10,982 nt of DNA from Akkermansiaceae bacterium (GTDB lineage: Bacteria; Verrucomicrobiota; Verrucomicrobiia; Verrucomicrobiales; Akkermansiaceae): NCBI GenBank assembly GCA_023301645.1, contig JALZUH010000106.1:1-10982 (forward strand), given 5' to 3'. Under the pieces are notes generated by a model, which was given only the letters and a program-made list of their open reading frames with translations, had not been told where the DNA came from and searched no databases. Each line of letters starts with the position of its first letter. Positions within the stretch are counted from its first letter, which is position 1. A program made the translations under genes and the position numbers. This document shows, piece after piece, positions 1 to 8,089 of this stretch.

Positions 1-308
1 CCTTCTGGATCGATCACCCACCAGCGTCCATCGATCTGCTCAACACGGAAAAACCCAGTCGCCTCAACACGTCGAGCCTTCCAGCCCCCGTAATCACTAA
101 ACTCTAAATTCCTAGCTCGTGTGCTATAGCCCTCGATATCATCCAGTCTGCTCGCCTCGTAAGGGAGAAAGTCCTCAGTTTCCTCATCATAAACACTCGC
201 CTGCGGCAGCTGAGCATTCGCAACGGGAAGAAGTAAAACACTACTCAAGCAAAGCGCCGACAACCAAGCGCTAGCAATTAATCGGGGGGAGAAAGAATGA
301 AATATCAT
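1..308 (-). CDS. Secreted agarase-like glycoside hydrolase, N-terminal part only (runs off left edge)
   Basis: This is the first 102 codons of a gene whose remainder lies beyond position 1. From the ATG at 308 it reads a good Sec signal peptide: a short N-terminus with one Arg, a hydrophobic run (LIASAWLSALCLSSVLLL) and a likely cleavage after PVANA. The following 71 residues align without gaps to the N-terminal mature part of the hydrolase at 475-2274, 57 of 71 identical by hand count, including the motifs LPQASVYDEE, GYxTRAxNLEF and GRWWVIDPEG. It is therefore a tandem paralogue, presumably exported and acting on an algal-type polysaccharide. No catalytic residues are in view. A terminator-like hairpin at 433-462 separates it from its upstream neighbour, so it probably has its own promoter in 309-432. 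No clear Shine-Dalgarno precedes the ATG. The start was chosen because it gives a complete signal peptide. Confidence 0.85.
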   Translation of the reverse strand, partial: MIFHSFSPRLIASAWLSALCLSSVLLLPVANAQLPQASVYDEETEDFLPYEASRLDDIEGYSTRARNLEFSDYGGWKARRVEATGFFRVEQIDGRWWVIDPE

Positions 309-432
309 CAAAAAAGGGAGGGTAAGGGGGGGGATCACGCACTTCAGGTTTTCAGAACAAACCCACAAGCGATCAGCTCACAAGCGCACGACATTTTATA
401 TGAAAAACATAAAAACGCGAACACTATCTGGA

Positions 433-462
433 CAAAAGTGAACAAGCACATTGTCACTTTTG
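433..462 (-). terminator. Hairpin terminator after the agarase-like gene
   Basis: A perfect 9-bp inverted repeat (CAAAAGTGA at 433-441, TCACTTTTG at 454-462) can extend by 3 more pairs past a one-base bulge to a 5-nt loop. It begins 12 nt after the stop codon of the hydrolase that ends at 475. On the minus strand the 3' arm ends in a T run (CACTTTTG), as expected for an intrinsic terminator; the symmetrical A/T flanks would also allow some function on the plus strand. It separates the two hydrolase paralogues into different transcription units. Confidence 0.65.
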
Positions 463-474
463 CTACTGCAACTC

Positions 475-2274
475 CTATTTTTTATACACGATGAGCTTCG
501 GGCGAGCGTGAGCGTCGGCGTGCTCACGTGCTCCATATAGCACTTCTAGATCGTTATCTAGCTCGTCAGAAATACGGATCGACAGCTTACCATCGACCTT
601 TAATGCCGCCACCAGCTCCTCTGTCACGTCAATTTCGACATCATCGCCATGGCCCCACGTTGCCAGCACCTTCGACGCCGCCGGCGCACCATCTCCATCA
701 ACGGTGTTCTCATCCCAGTCATTATCAGTAACAAGCTCTACCTTATAGCGGCTCGTTAGCTTCTCCTCTGGACTTGTGGCAAATAGTTGGATTTTTGCCA
801 AGGCAATAGCTCCAGTCAGCGATGAGCCGTCAAATCGCACATAGCCACTACGGGTGAATTTAGCATTAGCACGCCTCACCTCGATCTCTGGCTCATTTCC
901 ATAGTTTTTACCACTTTGGACATAAGCATCCGCCTCTGCAGTAATAACGAAGTCAGGCTTGGGCTGAGCATCTACGTATTCGATATAGTCATAAATACGG
1001 TCATTCATGTATTTCATACTCACTCGCACCTGCTCATAAACAGTTCCTTCAATGTCGATTAATCCTCTGCGGGCAATCGTTTTGCTCGAGTCATCGTCAG
1101 CAAAGTCATCTTGGAAGTTAAACCAATGAAAACCTACCATGTAGGGTTCCCTGAGCTGAGTGGTAAGAAAGTGCTCATAAAACAGAGCACGCGACGCTTC
1201 ATCCTCGACTCGCCAGCCCGCTCCCTTTTCCTCAAAATTAGGAATCTTCTCCATCGCGTAGAATTCAGAAATGATCAGCGGGCGACCTGTCCACTTCGCG
1301 ATATTTTCCAGCTCATTACTGCGCGTGCCCCATCTGTGGTAGTGATTGATGGCGACAATGTCGAGATAGCGCCCAGCCACCTCCATGAACTCCTTGCTGC
1401 GTTTCCAACTCTTGTTGAACCTTGGCCCTAAAATCATATGATTAGGATCGACAGCACGCACAGCAGGACAGACCACCGATAGGTAACGCTCGAGCATGAG
1501 AGCGGAATAGTCCTTTGCATCTTCTTTACTGATTCTCCTGAGCCCCTTGCCGCGTGACTTGAGGAACTTCACAGCTGCTTGGTAGTTCTTATCTTTAGGG
1601 TCATTTACATCGATGTGAGACTCAAGCCCTCCTCGAAATGTCCATGAAAGCTCATTATCAATGAAATAACCCAATACCTGAGAATCATCCTTGAACTGGG
1701 AAAACTCCTCACGAGCCTTCTTCTTACAAAATGTGACAAACTCGTCATCAAAAACTGCAATAGGTAAGCGGTCTTTCCGCGTTCTCTTATAGCTCGATAC
1801 GAAGCTAAACTTCGGACAGTAAGCTAGTGGTTGCTTCGCCTTACGGCGAGAGTCCTGCACCTCGCGATCTGACCAGTTACCGGTGCCATTCATGCCGAAC
1901 TTTGGCAGTAGCTCATACACATCATTAGGAGAGAAATCATCAAAGAGCTGCACAGAATTCACTGCTTTATGAATATACAGGTAACCTTCTGGATCGATCA
2001 CCCACCAGCGTCCGTCTATCTTCTCAACACGGAAAAACCCAGTCGACTTCACTCGACGCGACTTCCAGCCTCCGTAATGGCTAAACTCCAGATTCTTAGC
2101 ACGCGTCTTATAGCCCTCGATATCAACAAGTCGTTTCGATTGATACGGGAGAAAAGTCTTCGTCTCCTCATCATACACACTTGCCTGCGGCAGCTCTCCC
2201 TGTGCCACCTCGCCATGACTCATGGCACATAAGATCAAATAACTCAGTAAAGGCAGCAGTAATTTAAACATCAT
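475..2274 (-). CDS. Secreted agarase-like (GH50-like, clan GH-A) glycoside hydrolase with C-terminal DNRLRE/CBM96-like domain
   Basis: Predicted exported polysaccharide hydrolase of 599 residues. A hydrophobic signal peptide (MMFKLLLPLLSYLILCAMS) is followed by a TIM-barrel-like catalytic region. It contains the clan GH-A acid/base motif GYFIDNELSW (Asn207-Glu208) and the strand-7 nucleophile motif RPLIISEF (Glu337). Later come the GAGWRVEDEASRALFYEHF and GFHWFNFQDD stretches that I associate with agarase-annotated hydrolases. Residues from about 440 to the end resemble a DNRLRE/CBM96 beta-sandwich: AEADAYVQSG, then SGYVRFD, W-D-E, a DVTEELV strand and a RPKLIVY ending. The open frame extends to a TTG at 2283, but ATG at 2274 or 2271 is more likely; no Shine-Dalgarno decides it. 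It lies 60 bp downstream of the GH-GT2 gene and has a partial paralogue downstream. The family (GH50 or a neighbour) and substrate (agar or another red-algal galactan) are inference; glycosidase class is firm. Confidence 0.8.
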   Translation of the reverse strand: MMFKLLLPLLSYLILCAMSHGEVAQGELPQASVYDEETKTFLPYQSKRLVDIEGYKTRAKNLEFSHYGGWKSRRVKSTGFFRVEKIDGRWWVIDPEGYLYIHKAVNSVQLFDDFSPNDVYELLPKFGMNGTGNWSDREVQDSRRKAKQPLAYCPKFSFVSSYKRTRKDRLPIAVFDDEFVTFCKKKAREEFSQFKDDSQVLGYFIDNELSWTFRGGLESHIDVNDPKDKNYQAAVKFLKSRGKGLRRISKEDAKDYSALMLERYLSVVCPAVRAVDPNHMILGPRFNKSWKRSKEFMEVAGRYLDIVAINHYHRWGTRSNELENIAKWTGRPLIISEFYAMEKIPNFEEKGAGWRVEDEASRALFYEHFLTTQLREPYMVGFHWFNFQDDFADDDSSKTIARRGLIDIEGTVYEQVRVSMKYMNDRIYDYIEYVDAQPKPDFVITAEADAYVQSGKNYGNEPEIEVRRANAKFTRSGYVRFDGSSLTGAIALAKIQLFATSPEEKLTSRYKVELVTDNDWDENTVDGDGAPAASKVLATWGHGDDVEIDVTEELVAALKVDGKLSIRISDELDNDLEVLYGAREHADAHARPKLIVYKK

Positions 2275-2334
2275 AGCAACCAATAGACTCTATAGCAGCA
2301 TTTACAAAACAACTAAAAAATTCACGATTAACAC

Positions 2335-4560
2335 TTAATGACACAACACCCCCCTTCGCACTTCTTGCTGAAAACCAGCCTCTTCAAGTAAGCTCGATAC
2401 GCGCTCAACCCTCGAGCTCTCACACGCCTCATAGCGCACAAGAGCCATCGTGCCCATACGGTGGTATTCACAGGCAAGAAGTAAGCGTGCCCCTGCAGCC
2501 TCATCATCAGCCAGATCCCATTGACGATCATCACACAGCACCTGCCAGCCAGCCTCTTGAAACAAACCGAGCAAGCAATCACGCGAAACATGCTCACCAA
2601 GCCACCACCTAGACTCCTCAATCACCTCACAGGTAGCATTTGATGATTTGATCTTAGGCGCTCTAGCCCCTTTCTCTAGCTGAGACTGCCAGCCAAGACT
2701 GTATCGCCAGCGTGTCCATCTGCGAAGCAGCGGCTGTAGATACTGAGCCAGCCTGAGCTTCGCCCTCGCCTCTGCCGTATCATAGCCCCTCATTAGAGGT
2801 CGCAGCGGCTGTATGGTGAGAGCGAGCTGCTGATAGGGGGCCGTGCCCATCGCGCCGTGATAGATCACACTCCCCGTATCCACCGTCATAGCTCCTCCCG
2901 TATAGACTCGGCCATTCCACTCAGCCCCACAGCCCCGCTTAAACTTATGAGGGTGCTTCTTCATCAGCAGAGCCTCTGCCTTACCGTAGCCTATCTGCTG
3001 CTTGAAATACCGCCCTAGAGAAGTCCGCCTACGGTGCCAGACGAAGGCAGCCCCACTAAAGCCAATCCCGTAGCCAGCATCAATGAGCCGCCAGCAAAAA
3101 TCAACATCATCTCCCGCAGCACGATAGACGGAATCAAATCCACCAATCGCCATCAAGGCCTCCTTTTTCACCACCAGATTACACCCCGGAATATGCTCCG
3201 CCTCGCCATCTGATAGCAGCACATGAGAAGGAGCACCCGGGGCAGACGCCACCACAGCCTCATCCACAGCCCCGTCAATACGACCTTCATCGTCTAATGG
3301 TCTCGGGGGGAGATTAGGCCCGCCACAGGCATGCCACTCTCCTTTTGAAAAACTCCACGCTAACCAACGCAGCCACCCCGCATCAGGCTGACAGTCGTCA
3401 TCGGTATAGGCGATGATCTCGCCCTTCGCATGCTCAGCCCCGTAGTTACGGGCTGCACTCAGCCCAGCGTGTGCCAAATTCATCAATCTCACCTCAGGGT
3501 ATCGAGACACAATCTCCTCTGTATTATCTAACGAGCCGTCATTGACCACGATCACCTCATAACTAGGGTAATCAAGCCGCATCAATGAGCTAAGACAGGC
3601 CGCTATATTTAGCTCGCCATTATGCGTGCAGACCACCACCGAAAACATCGGCCAATCATCTAGCCTGAGCCCATGCTCAGGTGTCTTGATACTAGGCAAT
3701 ACTTCAGCCAGAGAAAGCAGTGCTGGCTTTGCTGAACCATTCTCGTCCACTAGGCCAAATGACCACTCATCCATCCACCTACCGCCATTATACCACCTAT
3801 CACTCCACGCATAGATCGTCATCCCAGCCATCCCCGCAGCTAAGCACTCCTCGACATACCAGAGAAGCACCTCTGACTGCAGCTCCTCAGTATTCCTCTG
3901 CGTATCGAGGCCAAACTCCGAAATCACCACAGGACGGTCCCCCGCCACCTGATGTAGTCGAGGTAAGTAGCTCGCAAAATCCTCCCGAGACTCTAAGTAA
4001 ACATTCATCGCCGTGAAGTCAGCATTCTCAGGCTCTAGATACTCTGTAGTAGGAAAACTAGCGTAGCCGAAGAGTAGCTCTGGGCATTGATCCCTACCCA
4101 GAGTAATCAAGTCCTCAAGAGCTCGACGCACATTCACAGCTCCCATCCAGCGCACCATATCAGCAGGTATTTCATTCCCCACAAAGACCCCCATCACAGC
4201 AGGGTGTCGCCCCCACTCGCCCAAGCCATTCACCAGTGAGATAACCGCCGCCGCATAGATTGAGCTAGCAGTGATGAAGTCATGATGCTGTGACCACTCC
4301 AGCCCGACAAAAATCCACAAGCCATGCTCGAGAGCACAATCCAAAAGCTCCTCACTGGGAGCCGTATAGACTCTCACGGCATTAAACCCGGCTGCCTCAA
4401 TACGCTTCAGCTCAGTGTCATGATCGATACCCATGGCTCCAGCATCCGCGCAGGAGTCGCCAAAAGGCCCATAGGTGACCATTTTAAGAAATACTCGCTC
4501 ACTGCCCATACGGAAGAATTTCCCGTCGGTGGCTAACTGAGCATGTGATTTCCTTACCAC
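2335..4560 (-). CDS. Fusion protein: GH-A/GH2-type glycosidase domain plus family 2 glycosyltransferase
   Basis: A single 741-residue reading frame joins two opposite activities. Residues about 15-295 form a TIM-barrel-like glycosidase domain with FVGNE (acid/base Glu130) and RPVVISEFG (nucleophile Glu215), both intact. Residues about 305-560 are a GT-A fold family 2 glycosyltransferase: FSVVVCTHNG, VNDGSLDNT, HAGLSAARNYG, the metal-binding TDDDCQPD (Asp387-389), and GDDVDFCWRL for the acceptor side. About 180 further residues, some basic and Trp/Arg-rich, match nothing I can name. I see no signal peptide and no convincing membrane segment, so it is probably cytoplasmic or peripheral. Such fusions plausibly make or edit an exopolysaccharide, but the sugars cannot be read from the sequence. 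The start is GTG at 4560, bounded by an in-frame stop 12 nt upstream; a later ATG (Met18) is possible. No Shine-Dalgarno is evident. Confidence 0.82.
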   Translation of the reverse strand: MVRKSHAQLATDGKFFRMGSERVFLKMVTYGPFGDSCADAGAMGIDHDTELKRIEAAGFNAVRVYTAPSEELLDCALEHGLWIFVGLEWSQHHDFITASSIYAAAVISLVNGLGEWGRHPAVMGVFVGNEIPADMVRWMGAVNVRRALEDLITLGRDQCPELLFGYASFPTTEYLEPENADFTAMNVYLESREDFASYLPRLHQVAGDRPVVISEFGLDTQRNTEELQSEVLLWYVEECLAAGMAGMTIYAWSDRWYNGGRWMDEWSFGLVDENGSAKPALLSLAEVLPSIKTPEHGLRLDDWPMFSVVVCTHNGELNIAACLSSLMRLDYPSYEVIVVNDGSLDNTEEIVSRYPEVRLMNLAHAGLSAARNYGAEHAKGEIIAYTDDDCQPDAGWLRWLAWSFSKGEWHACGGPNLPPRPLDDEGRIDGAVDEAVVASAPGAPSHVLLSDGEAEHIPGCNLVVKKEALMAIGGFDSVYRAAGDDVDFCWRLIDAGYGIGFSGAAFVWHRRRTSLGRYFKQQIGYGKAEALLMKKHPHKFKRGCGAEWNGRVYTGGAMTVDTGSVIYHGAMGTAPYQQLALTIQPLRPLMRGYDTAEARAKLRLAQYLQPLLRRWTRWRYSLGWQSQLEKGARAPKIKSSNATCEVIEESRWWLGEHVSRDCLLGLFQEAGWQVLCDDRQWDLADDEAAGARLLLACEYHRMGTMALVRYEACESSRVERVSSLLEEAGFQQEVRRGVLCH

Positions 4561-4634
4561 GTATTCATTCTACACTTCATCATTAAGGAAATTCCATCCT
4601 TGAAACTAAAAAATTATAACCAAACACTCTCGCC
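4561..4634. promoter_or_regulatory. Divergent intergenic region with short palindrome and candidate -10 box
   Basis: This 74-bp AT-rich spacer must hold promoters for both the GH-GT2 gene (minus) and queA (plus). On the minus strand a perfect TATAAT lies at 4613-4618, about 53 nt before the GTG at 4560, but no convincing -35 box sits 16-18 nt upstream. A short palindrome, GGAAATTCC at 4587-4595, lies within a weak 5-bp hairpin (AAGGA at 4585-4589, TCCTT at 4597-4601). It could be an operator, but it is short enough to occur by chance. No plus-strand promoter of standard spacing is visible. Confidence 0.3.
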
Positions 4635-5639
4635 GTGCCTAAGACAACTGATTTCAAGACTACTGACTTCGACTACGACCTCCCTGATGAGCTCATCGCC
4701 AGCCGTCCATTGGAGGATCGCGCATCATCACGCATGATGGTCATCCACCGAGAAACAGGGATCATCGAGCACAAGATGTTCTCAGACTTCGCCAGCTATG
4801 TGACAGCTGACGACCTACTTATCCTCAATGATACCAAGGTCACGCCTGCACGTTTCTTTTCAAATGATGATAAAATCGAGCTCGTATGCACGCACAAGCT
4901 CAGCCCACTCGAATGGGAATGCCTCGTCCGCCCTGGCAAAAAGATGAAACCCGGCCGCACCGTCGAAATAGGCGACGCCACAGGCACAGTAGAGGCTGTC
5001 TTAGAAAATGGAAACCGCATCATCAGCTGGGATAAGGCTGTCGATGAAGACACCCATGGCCAGCTCGCTCTCCCCCACTACATGAATCGCGAAAGCGACC
5101 GCTCTGACCGAGACCGCTACCAGACAACCTTTGCCCGAGAAGAAGGAGCCATCGCCGCCCCTACTGCAGGACTCCACTTCACCCCAGAGATCCTCTCCGA
5201 CATTGATCATGCATTCCTCACACTCCACGTAGGAGTGGGCACATTTCGCCCAGTGAAGGCAGAGTTCATCAAAGACCACGACATGCACTCCGAGCGATTT
5301 CACCTCAGTGCCGAGACTGCACAGCGCATTAATGACACCAAGAGCAAACAAGGTCGCATCATCTCCACAGGCACCACCTGCACTCGTGTGCTAGAGAGCC
5401 TAGGGCGTGAGTCGAAAGACCTCAAAGAAACAAAAAGCCAGACAGATATCTTTATCAACCCTCCCTACGAGTTCCAAATCGTCGACTGCCTACTCACCAA
5501 CTTTCACCTACCGCAGAGCACCCTCATCATGCTCGTCTCTGCCTTTGCAGACCCTGATCTCATCCTCGAAGCCTACAGGCAAGCCGTCGCAGAGAAATAC
5601 CGCTTCTTCTCCTACGGTGACTGCATGCTCATCCTCTAA
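4635..5639 (+). CDS. queA: S-adenosylmethionine:tRNA ribosyltransferase-isomerase
   Basis: QueA transfers and isomerises the ribose of S-adenosylmethionine onto 7-aminomethyl-7-deazaguanine at the wobble position of tRNAs with GUN anticodons, giving epoxyqueuosine. The 334-residue product is near full family length and carries the family motifs in order: DYDLPDELIASRPLEDR (13-29), LILNDTKVTPARF (62-74), GAIAAPTAGLHFT (171-183), LHVGVGTFRPV (197-207), STGTTCTRVLES, TDIFINPPYEF and LTNFHLPQSTLIMLVSAF. Translation must begin at the GTG at 4635, because an in-frame TAA lies at 4617-4619 and no ATG intervenes; no Shine-Dalgarno is seen. The N-terminus carries a tandem KTTDF-KTTDF duplication just before the conserved domain. 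It is probably co-transcribed with the HipA-like gene 20 bp downstream. The identification is secure. Confidence 0.97.
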   Translation: MPKTTDFKTTDFDYDLPDELIASRPLEDRASSRMMVIHRETGIIEHKMFSDFASYVTADDLLILNDTKVTPARFFSNDDKIELVCTHKLSPLEWECLVRPGKKMKPGRTVEIGDATGTVEAVLENGNRIISWDKAVDEDTHGQLALPHYMNRESDRSDRDRYQTTFAREEGAIAAPTAGLHFTPEILSDIDHAFLTLHVGVGTFRPVKAEFIKDHDMHSERFHLSAETAQRINDTKSKQGRIISTGTTCTRVLESLGRESKDLKETKSQTDIFINPPYEFQIVDCLLTNFHLPQSTLIMLVSAFADPDLILEAYRQAVAEKYRFFSYGDCMLIL

Positions 5640-5659
5640 TCCCGCACTCGCAGAAACAT

Positions 5660-6886
5660 ATGAAAATTGCCGTTTACTACTACGGATGCTTCGCCAATAC
5701 GGTCATTGGCCATCTCACAGAGCACAGTGACGGACAAATCAGCTTCCAATACGATACTCAATGGGCGCAAAGAGGCATTGAGCTATCCCCCGTTTATCTC
5801 CCCACCAGTATATCGAGAGAGGTTATCATGCCCACTCCCGCATACAGTAATATTTTTGGGCTCTTTGAAGACAGCCTGCCTGACTGGTGGGGTGCGCAAA
5901 TGATGCGCCAGCATTTCGAAGAAAAAGGCATTCCTTGGAACAGAGTAAGCCCCCTCCAAAAACTCTCCTGCACTGGGCGACATGCCATGGGAGCCATAGG
6001 CTACATGCCTCCACCCAAGACTGAAAGCTTCCGAGAAGAACTCACCGTAGAAGTAGCTGGACTCGTCACTAATGCGCAGTCGTTTATCCACGGTAAAACT
6101 GAAAATCTCCTCCCCGGACTCCTCCGCTCAAGCCTCTCAGCTGGAGGTGCGCAGCCCAAAGTCGTTCTCGCCCTCAATAAAGACTTCTCTCGCGCGGTCG
6201 CAGGTGGTGGCCATGTCCCGATGGGCTTTGACCGCTGGCTTCTAAAGTTCGACTTCGACCCCGAATACCAGCACGGTAGAGAAGAACACGCCTACGCCCT
6301 GATGGCGCGGGCATGTGGTATCGACATGGCTGAAACCCAGCTCCTCGATTGCGAAAGCGGTGCCTGTCATTTCCTCTCCAAACGCTTTGACCGACCAGGA
6401 GATGAACGCCGCCACGTCCACACCTTCTCAGGCATGACACACACGCCCATTCGTAAAGGTCTCGACTATGAAGTGCTCCTCGACCTCACGCGAAAACTCA
6501 CCAATAACGCCGCAAGCATAGAGGAAGCATTCCGCAGAGCCTGCTTTAATGTCCTCTCAGGTAATGATGATGACCATGGTAAAAACCATGCCTTCATCAT
6601 GGATACCAAAGGCAACTGGTCACTCTCTCCTGCCTACGACCTCACCAACTCATCTAATCCACTCGCCGACGGTGTTCGCGCTGGGGCTGTCTGCGGCAAG
6701 AAAATGAATGTCACATGTGCCGACCTGATGCAGATGGCCAAAAGCCAAAACGTGCCTAACGCCACTGAGATTCTCGATCAAGTCATTGCAGGCATTACCA
6801 ACTGGGAGCACTGGGGTAATCAAGCTGGGCTCGCAGCCCACCGCATCGATCAAGTTGCCTACGAAATGCCAGGTAAGCAGCTCTAG
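5660..6886 (+). CDS. HipA-family serine/threonine protein kinase, no adjacent HipB
   Basis: This 408-residue protein has the full HipA layout. Residues about 5-115 are the N-terminal subdomain, and from about 155 on lies the kinase core. The P-loop LSAGGAQPK has Ser160 at the place of the autophosphorylated Ser150 of E. coli HipA. The catalytic motif NVLSGNDDDHGKNH (298-310) supplies the Asp and Asn, and SPAYDLT has Asp327 as metal ligand, so it should be an active kinase. In the classical system HipA phosphorylates glutamyl-tRNA synthetase and is neutralised by HipB, a small helix-turn-helix antitoxin usually encoded just upstream. Here the upstream gene is queA, 20 bp away, and the gene downstream is convergent, so no partner is present locally. 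Its target and whether it acts as a toxin are unknown. The ATG at 5660 directly starts the conserved N-terminus; the Shine-Dalgarno is poor. Confidence 0.9.
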   Translation: MKIAVYYYGCFANTVIGHLTEHSDGQISFQYDTQWAQRGIELSPVYLPTSISREVIMPTPAYSNIFGLFEDSLPDWWGAQMMRQHFEEKGIPWNRVSPLQKLSCTGRHAMGAIGYMPPPKTESFREELTVEVAGLVTNAQSFIHGKTENLLPGLLRSSLSAGGAQPKVVLALNKDFSRAVAGGGHVPMGFDRWLLKFDFDPEYQHGREEHAYALMARACGIDMAETQLLDCESGACHFLSKRFDRPGDERRHVHTFSGMTHTPIRKGLDYEVLLDLTRKLTNNAASIEEAFRRACFNVLSGNDDDHGKNHAFIMDTKGNWSLSPAYDLTNSSNPLADGVRAGAVCGKKMNVTCADLMQMAKSQNVPNATEILDQVIAGITNWEHWGNQAGLAAHRIDQVAYEMPGKQL

Positions 6887-6899
6887 CTATACAAATCAC

Positions 6900-7967
6900 T
6901 TACCTTGAGCCTGACTGGCGGCTAGAATCAGGCATATGGATACGATAGCCTGAAGACTTCGTATCATCTAGGCCAAGCGCCTGTAAGCGATGCTTAATCT
7001 CCTGCGGCACAGCCTCTTTGTGCTCAGCCGTTGAGTATGGCCCTTCATAAACCACCTTACCACGGTTATCATGAACGATGATTGTCTTGATCCCGTTCTC
7101 GGTTTTCTCAGTCACCGCCCCCTCTGAATCTTGATGCCTAATGGTGACACTTGAGCGAAAGTTAATGTGGCTACCCTCAGGTAAATCTATCTTGATTTGG
7201 CCACTACCAGATTGGCCATTTGCAGCCCCACCCTGATAAGCTGAATCTGACCCCATGATACTAGGAAGGTTCAGTAAGTTAAGTAGCTGCTGATCGATAC
7301 CGCTATTTGACAGCTGATCCTGCATCATCTGCATACGCTTCTGCATCCGGTCATCGATATGTTGGCGATCTACTGGAGAGAGATTACCATAGCCATTCTG
7401 CTGTGGCTGGAAATCCGGCCGCTGCTGCGAGCGCCCTTCAAACATCACGATACGCCCGCCCAGCGCTACCTTCTTCTCTATTACCTTAGCTTGGTGGATG
7501 TAGGAAATAGTCGCCTCATCACCTGGTTTACGACTTAGAATCGCATCCTTAAGTGACTCTTGACTACCAATAGGCTGTCCATCGAATGATAAAATAACAT
7601 CGTGAGCCTGCAAGCCAGCCTTGGCAGCAGCAGATTCAGGATCGACGTAAGTCACTGTTAAGCCGCTATTATCTTTAATGTTTAAATGCGATGCCAGTGA
7701 AGGCGAAATCGCCGCACCTCGCAGCCCAAGAACCGCTACCTTGCGCCCCTTTAGCGGCGCTTTTTGAGCGTCTCTTTCTGAACTTTTTAGCCTATCTATC
7801 GAATTTGAAGAACCGGGCAAAACCTTGAAACCCTTCGCCCTTGCATTACCTTGTGCAGACTCTTCCTGCACTGGGTTTTCAATCGCCATCGCCGAATGAG
7901 CCAGAAGCATCGAAGCTACGCTCGTTGATACTGCTATGATGCCGTGGAAATATGTATTCGATTTCAT
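6900..7967 (-). CDS. Exported PDZ-domain protein of the sigma/anti-sigma cluster
   Basis: The 355-residue product begins with a signal peptide (hydrophobic IIAVSTSVASMLLAHSAMA, likely cleaved after Ala28). A PDZ domain spans about residues 80-170: VLGLRGAAISP, then LTVTYVDPESAAAKAGLQAHDVIL, with FDGQPIG and the LKDAI helix. No protease domain precedes it, so it is not a DegP-type enzyme; a binding or scaffold role for envelope proteins is inferred. A Met/Gln-rich helical stretch (about 200-235), a Gly/Ser linker and a C-terminal segment with TEKTENGIKTIIVHDNRGKV and YEGPY complete it. It lies 122 bp downstream of the anti-sigma-like gene on the same strand and is probably part of the same regulatory cluster. 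It ends 13 bp from the convergent HipA-like gene with no clear terminator between. Confidence 0.85.
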   Translation of the reverse strand: MKSNTYFHGIIAVSTSVASMLLAHSAMAIENPVQEESAQGNARAKGFKVLPGSSNSIDRLKSSERDAQKAPLKGRKVAVLGLRGAAISPSLASHLNIKDNSGLTVTYVDPESAAAKAGLQAHDVILSFDGQPIGSQESLKDAILSRKPGDEATISYIHQAKVIEKKVALGGRIVMFEGRSQQRPDFQPQQNGYGNLSPVDRQHIDDRMQKRMQMMQDQLSNSGIDQQLLNLLNLPSIMGSDSAYQGGAANGQSGSGQIKIDLPEGSHINFRSSVTIRHQDSEGAVTEKTENGIKTIIVHDNRGKVVYEGPYSTAEHKEAVPQEIKHRLQALGLDDTKSSGYRIHMPDSSRQSGSR

Positions 7968-8024
7968 AAAATGGTATGTAGTTTACTAAATGATTAATGT
8001 GTAGAGTCACCGAAGTTTAACCCA

Positions 8025-8042
8025 GAGAGGATCTACCCTCTC
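8025..8042 (-). other. Short hairpin in the gap between anti-sigma-like and PDZ genes
   Basis: GAGAGG (8025-8030) and CCTCTC (8037-8042) form a 6-bp stem with a 6-nt loop in the 122-bp gap 8968... that is, the non-coding stretch 7968-8089. No T run follows it on the minus strand, so it is not a classic terminator. It may be a processing or attenuation site, or chance. No promoter of standard form is evident in the rest of the gap. Confidence 0.3.
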
Positions 8043-8089
8043 CTGTAATATGAGCGCCTTAGAGTAGCCTATTTATTTAAAAAACAGCC

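Noticed and set aside
297..494. Plus-strand 65-codon frame across the gap between the two hydrolase genes
   Set aside because: It overlaps the start of one hydrolase gene, the terminator hairpin and the end of the other gene, has no ribosome site, and shows no recognisable protein character.
2205..2274. Lipoprotein signal (LILC) in the agarase-like protein
   Set aside because: The residue before Cys is Leu, not the small residue a lipobox needs; a signal peptidase I site is more likely.
6909..6933. Inverted repeat GCCTGA/TCAGGC near the end of the PDZ gene as a terminator for the convergent genes
   Set aside because: It lies inside the coding sequence, has a 13-nt loop and no following T run on either strand.
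8025..8042. Hairpin GAGAGG/CCTCTC as a terminator before the PDZ gene
   Set aside because: No T run follows on the minus strand, so it is kept only as an unexplained hairpin.
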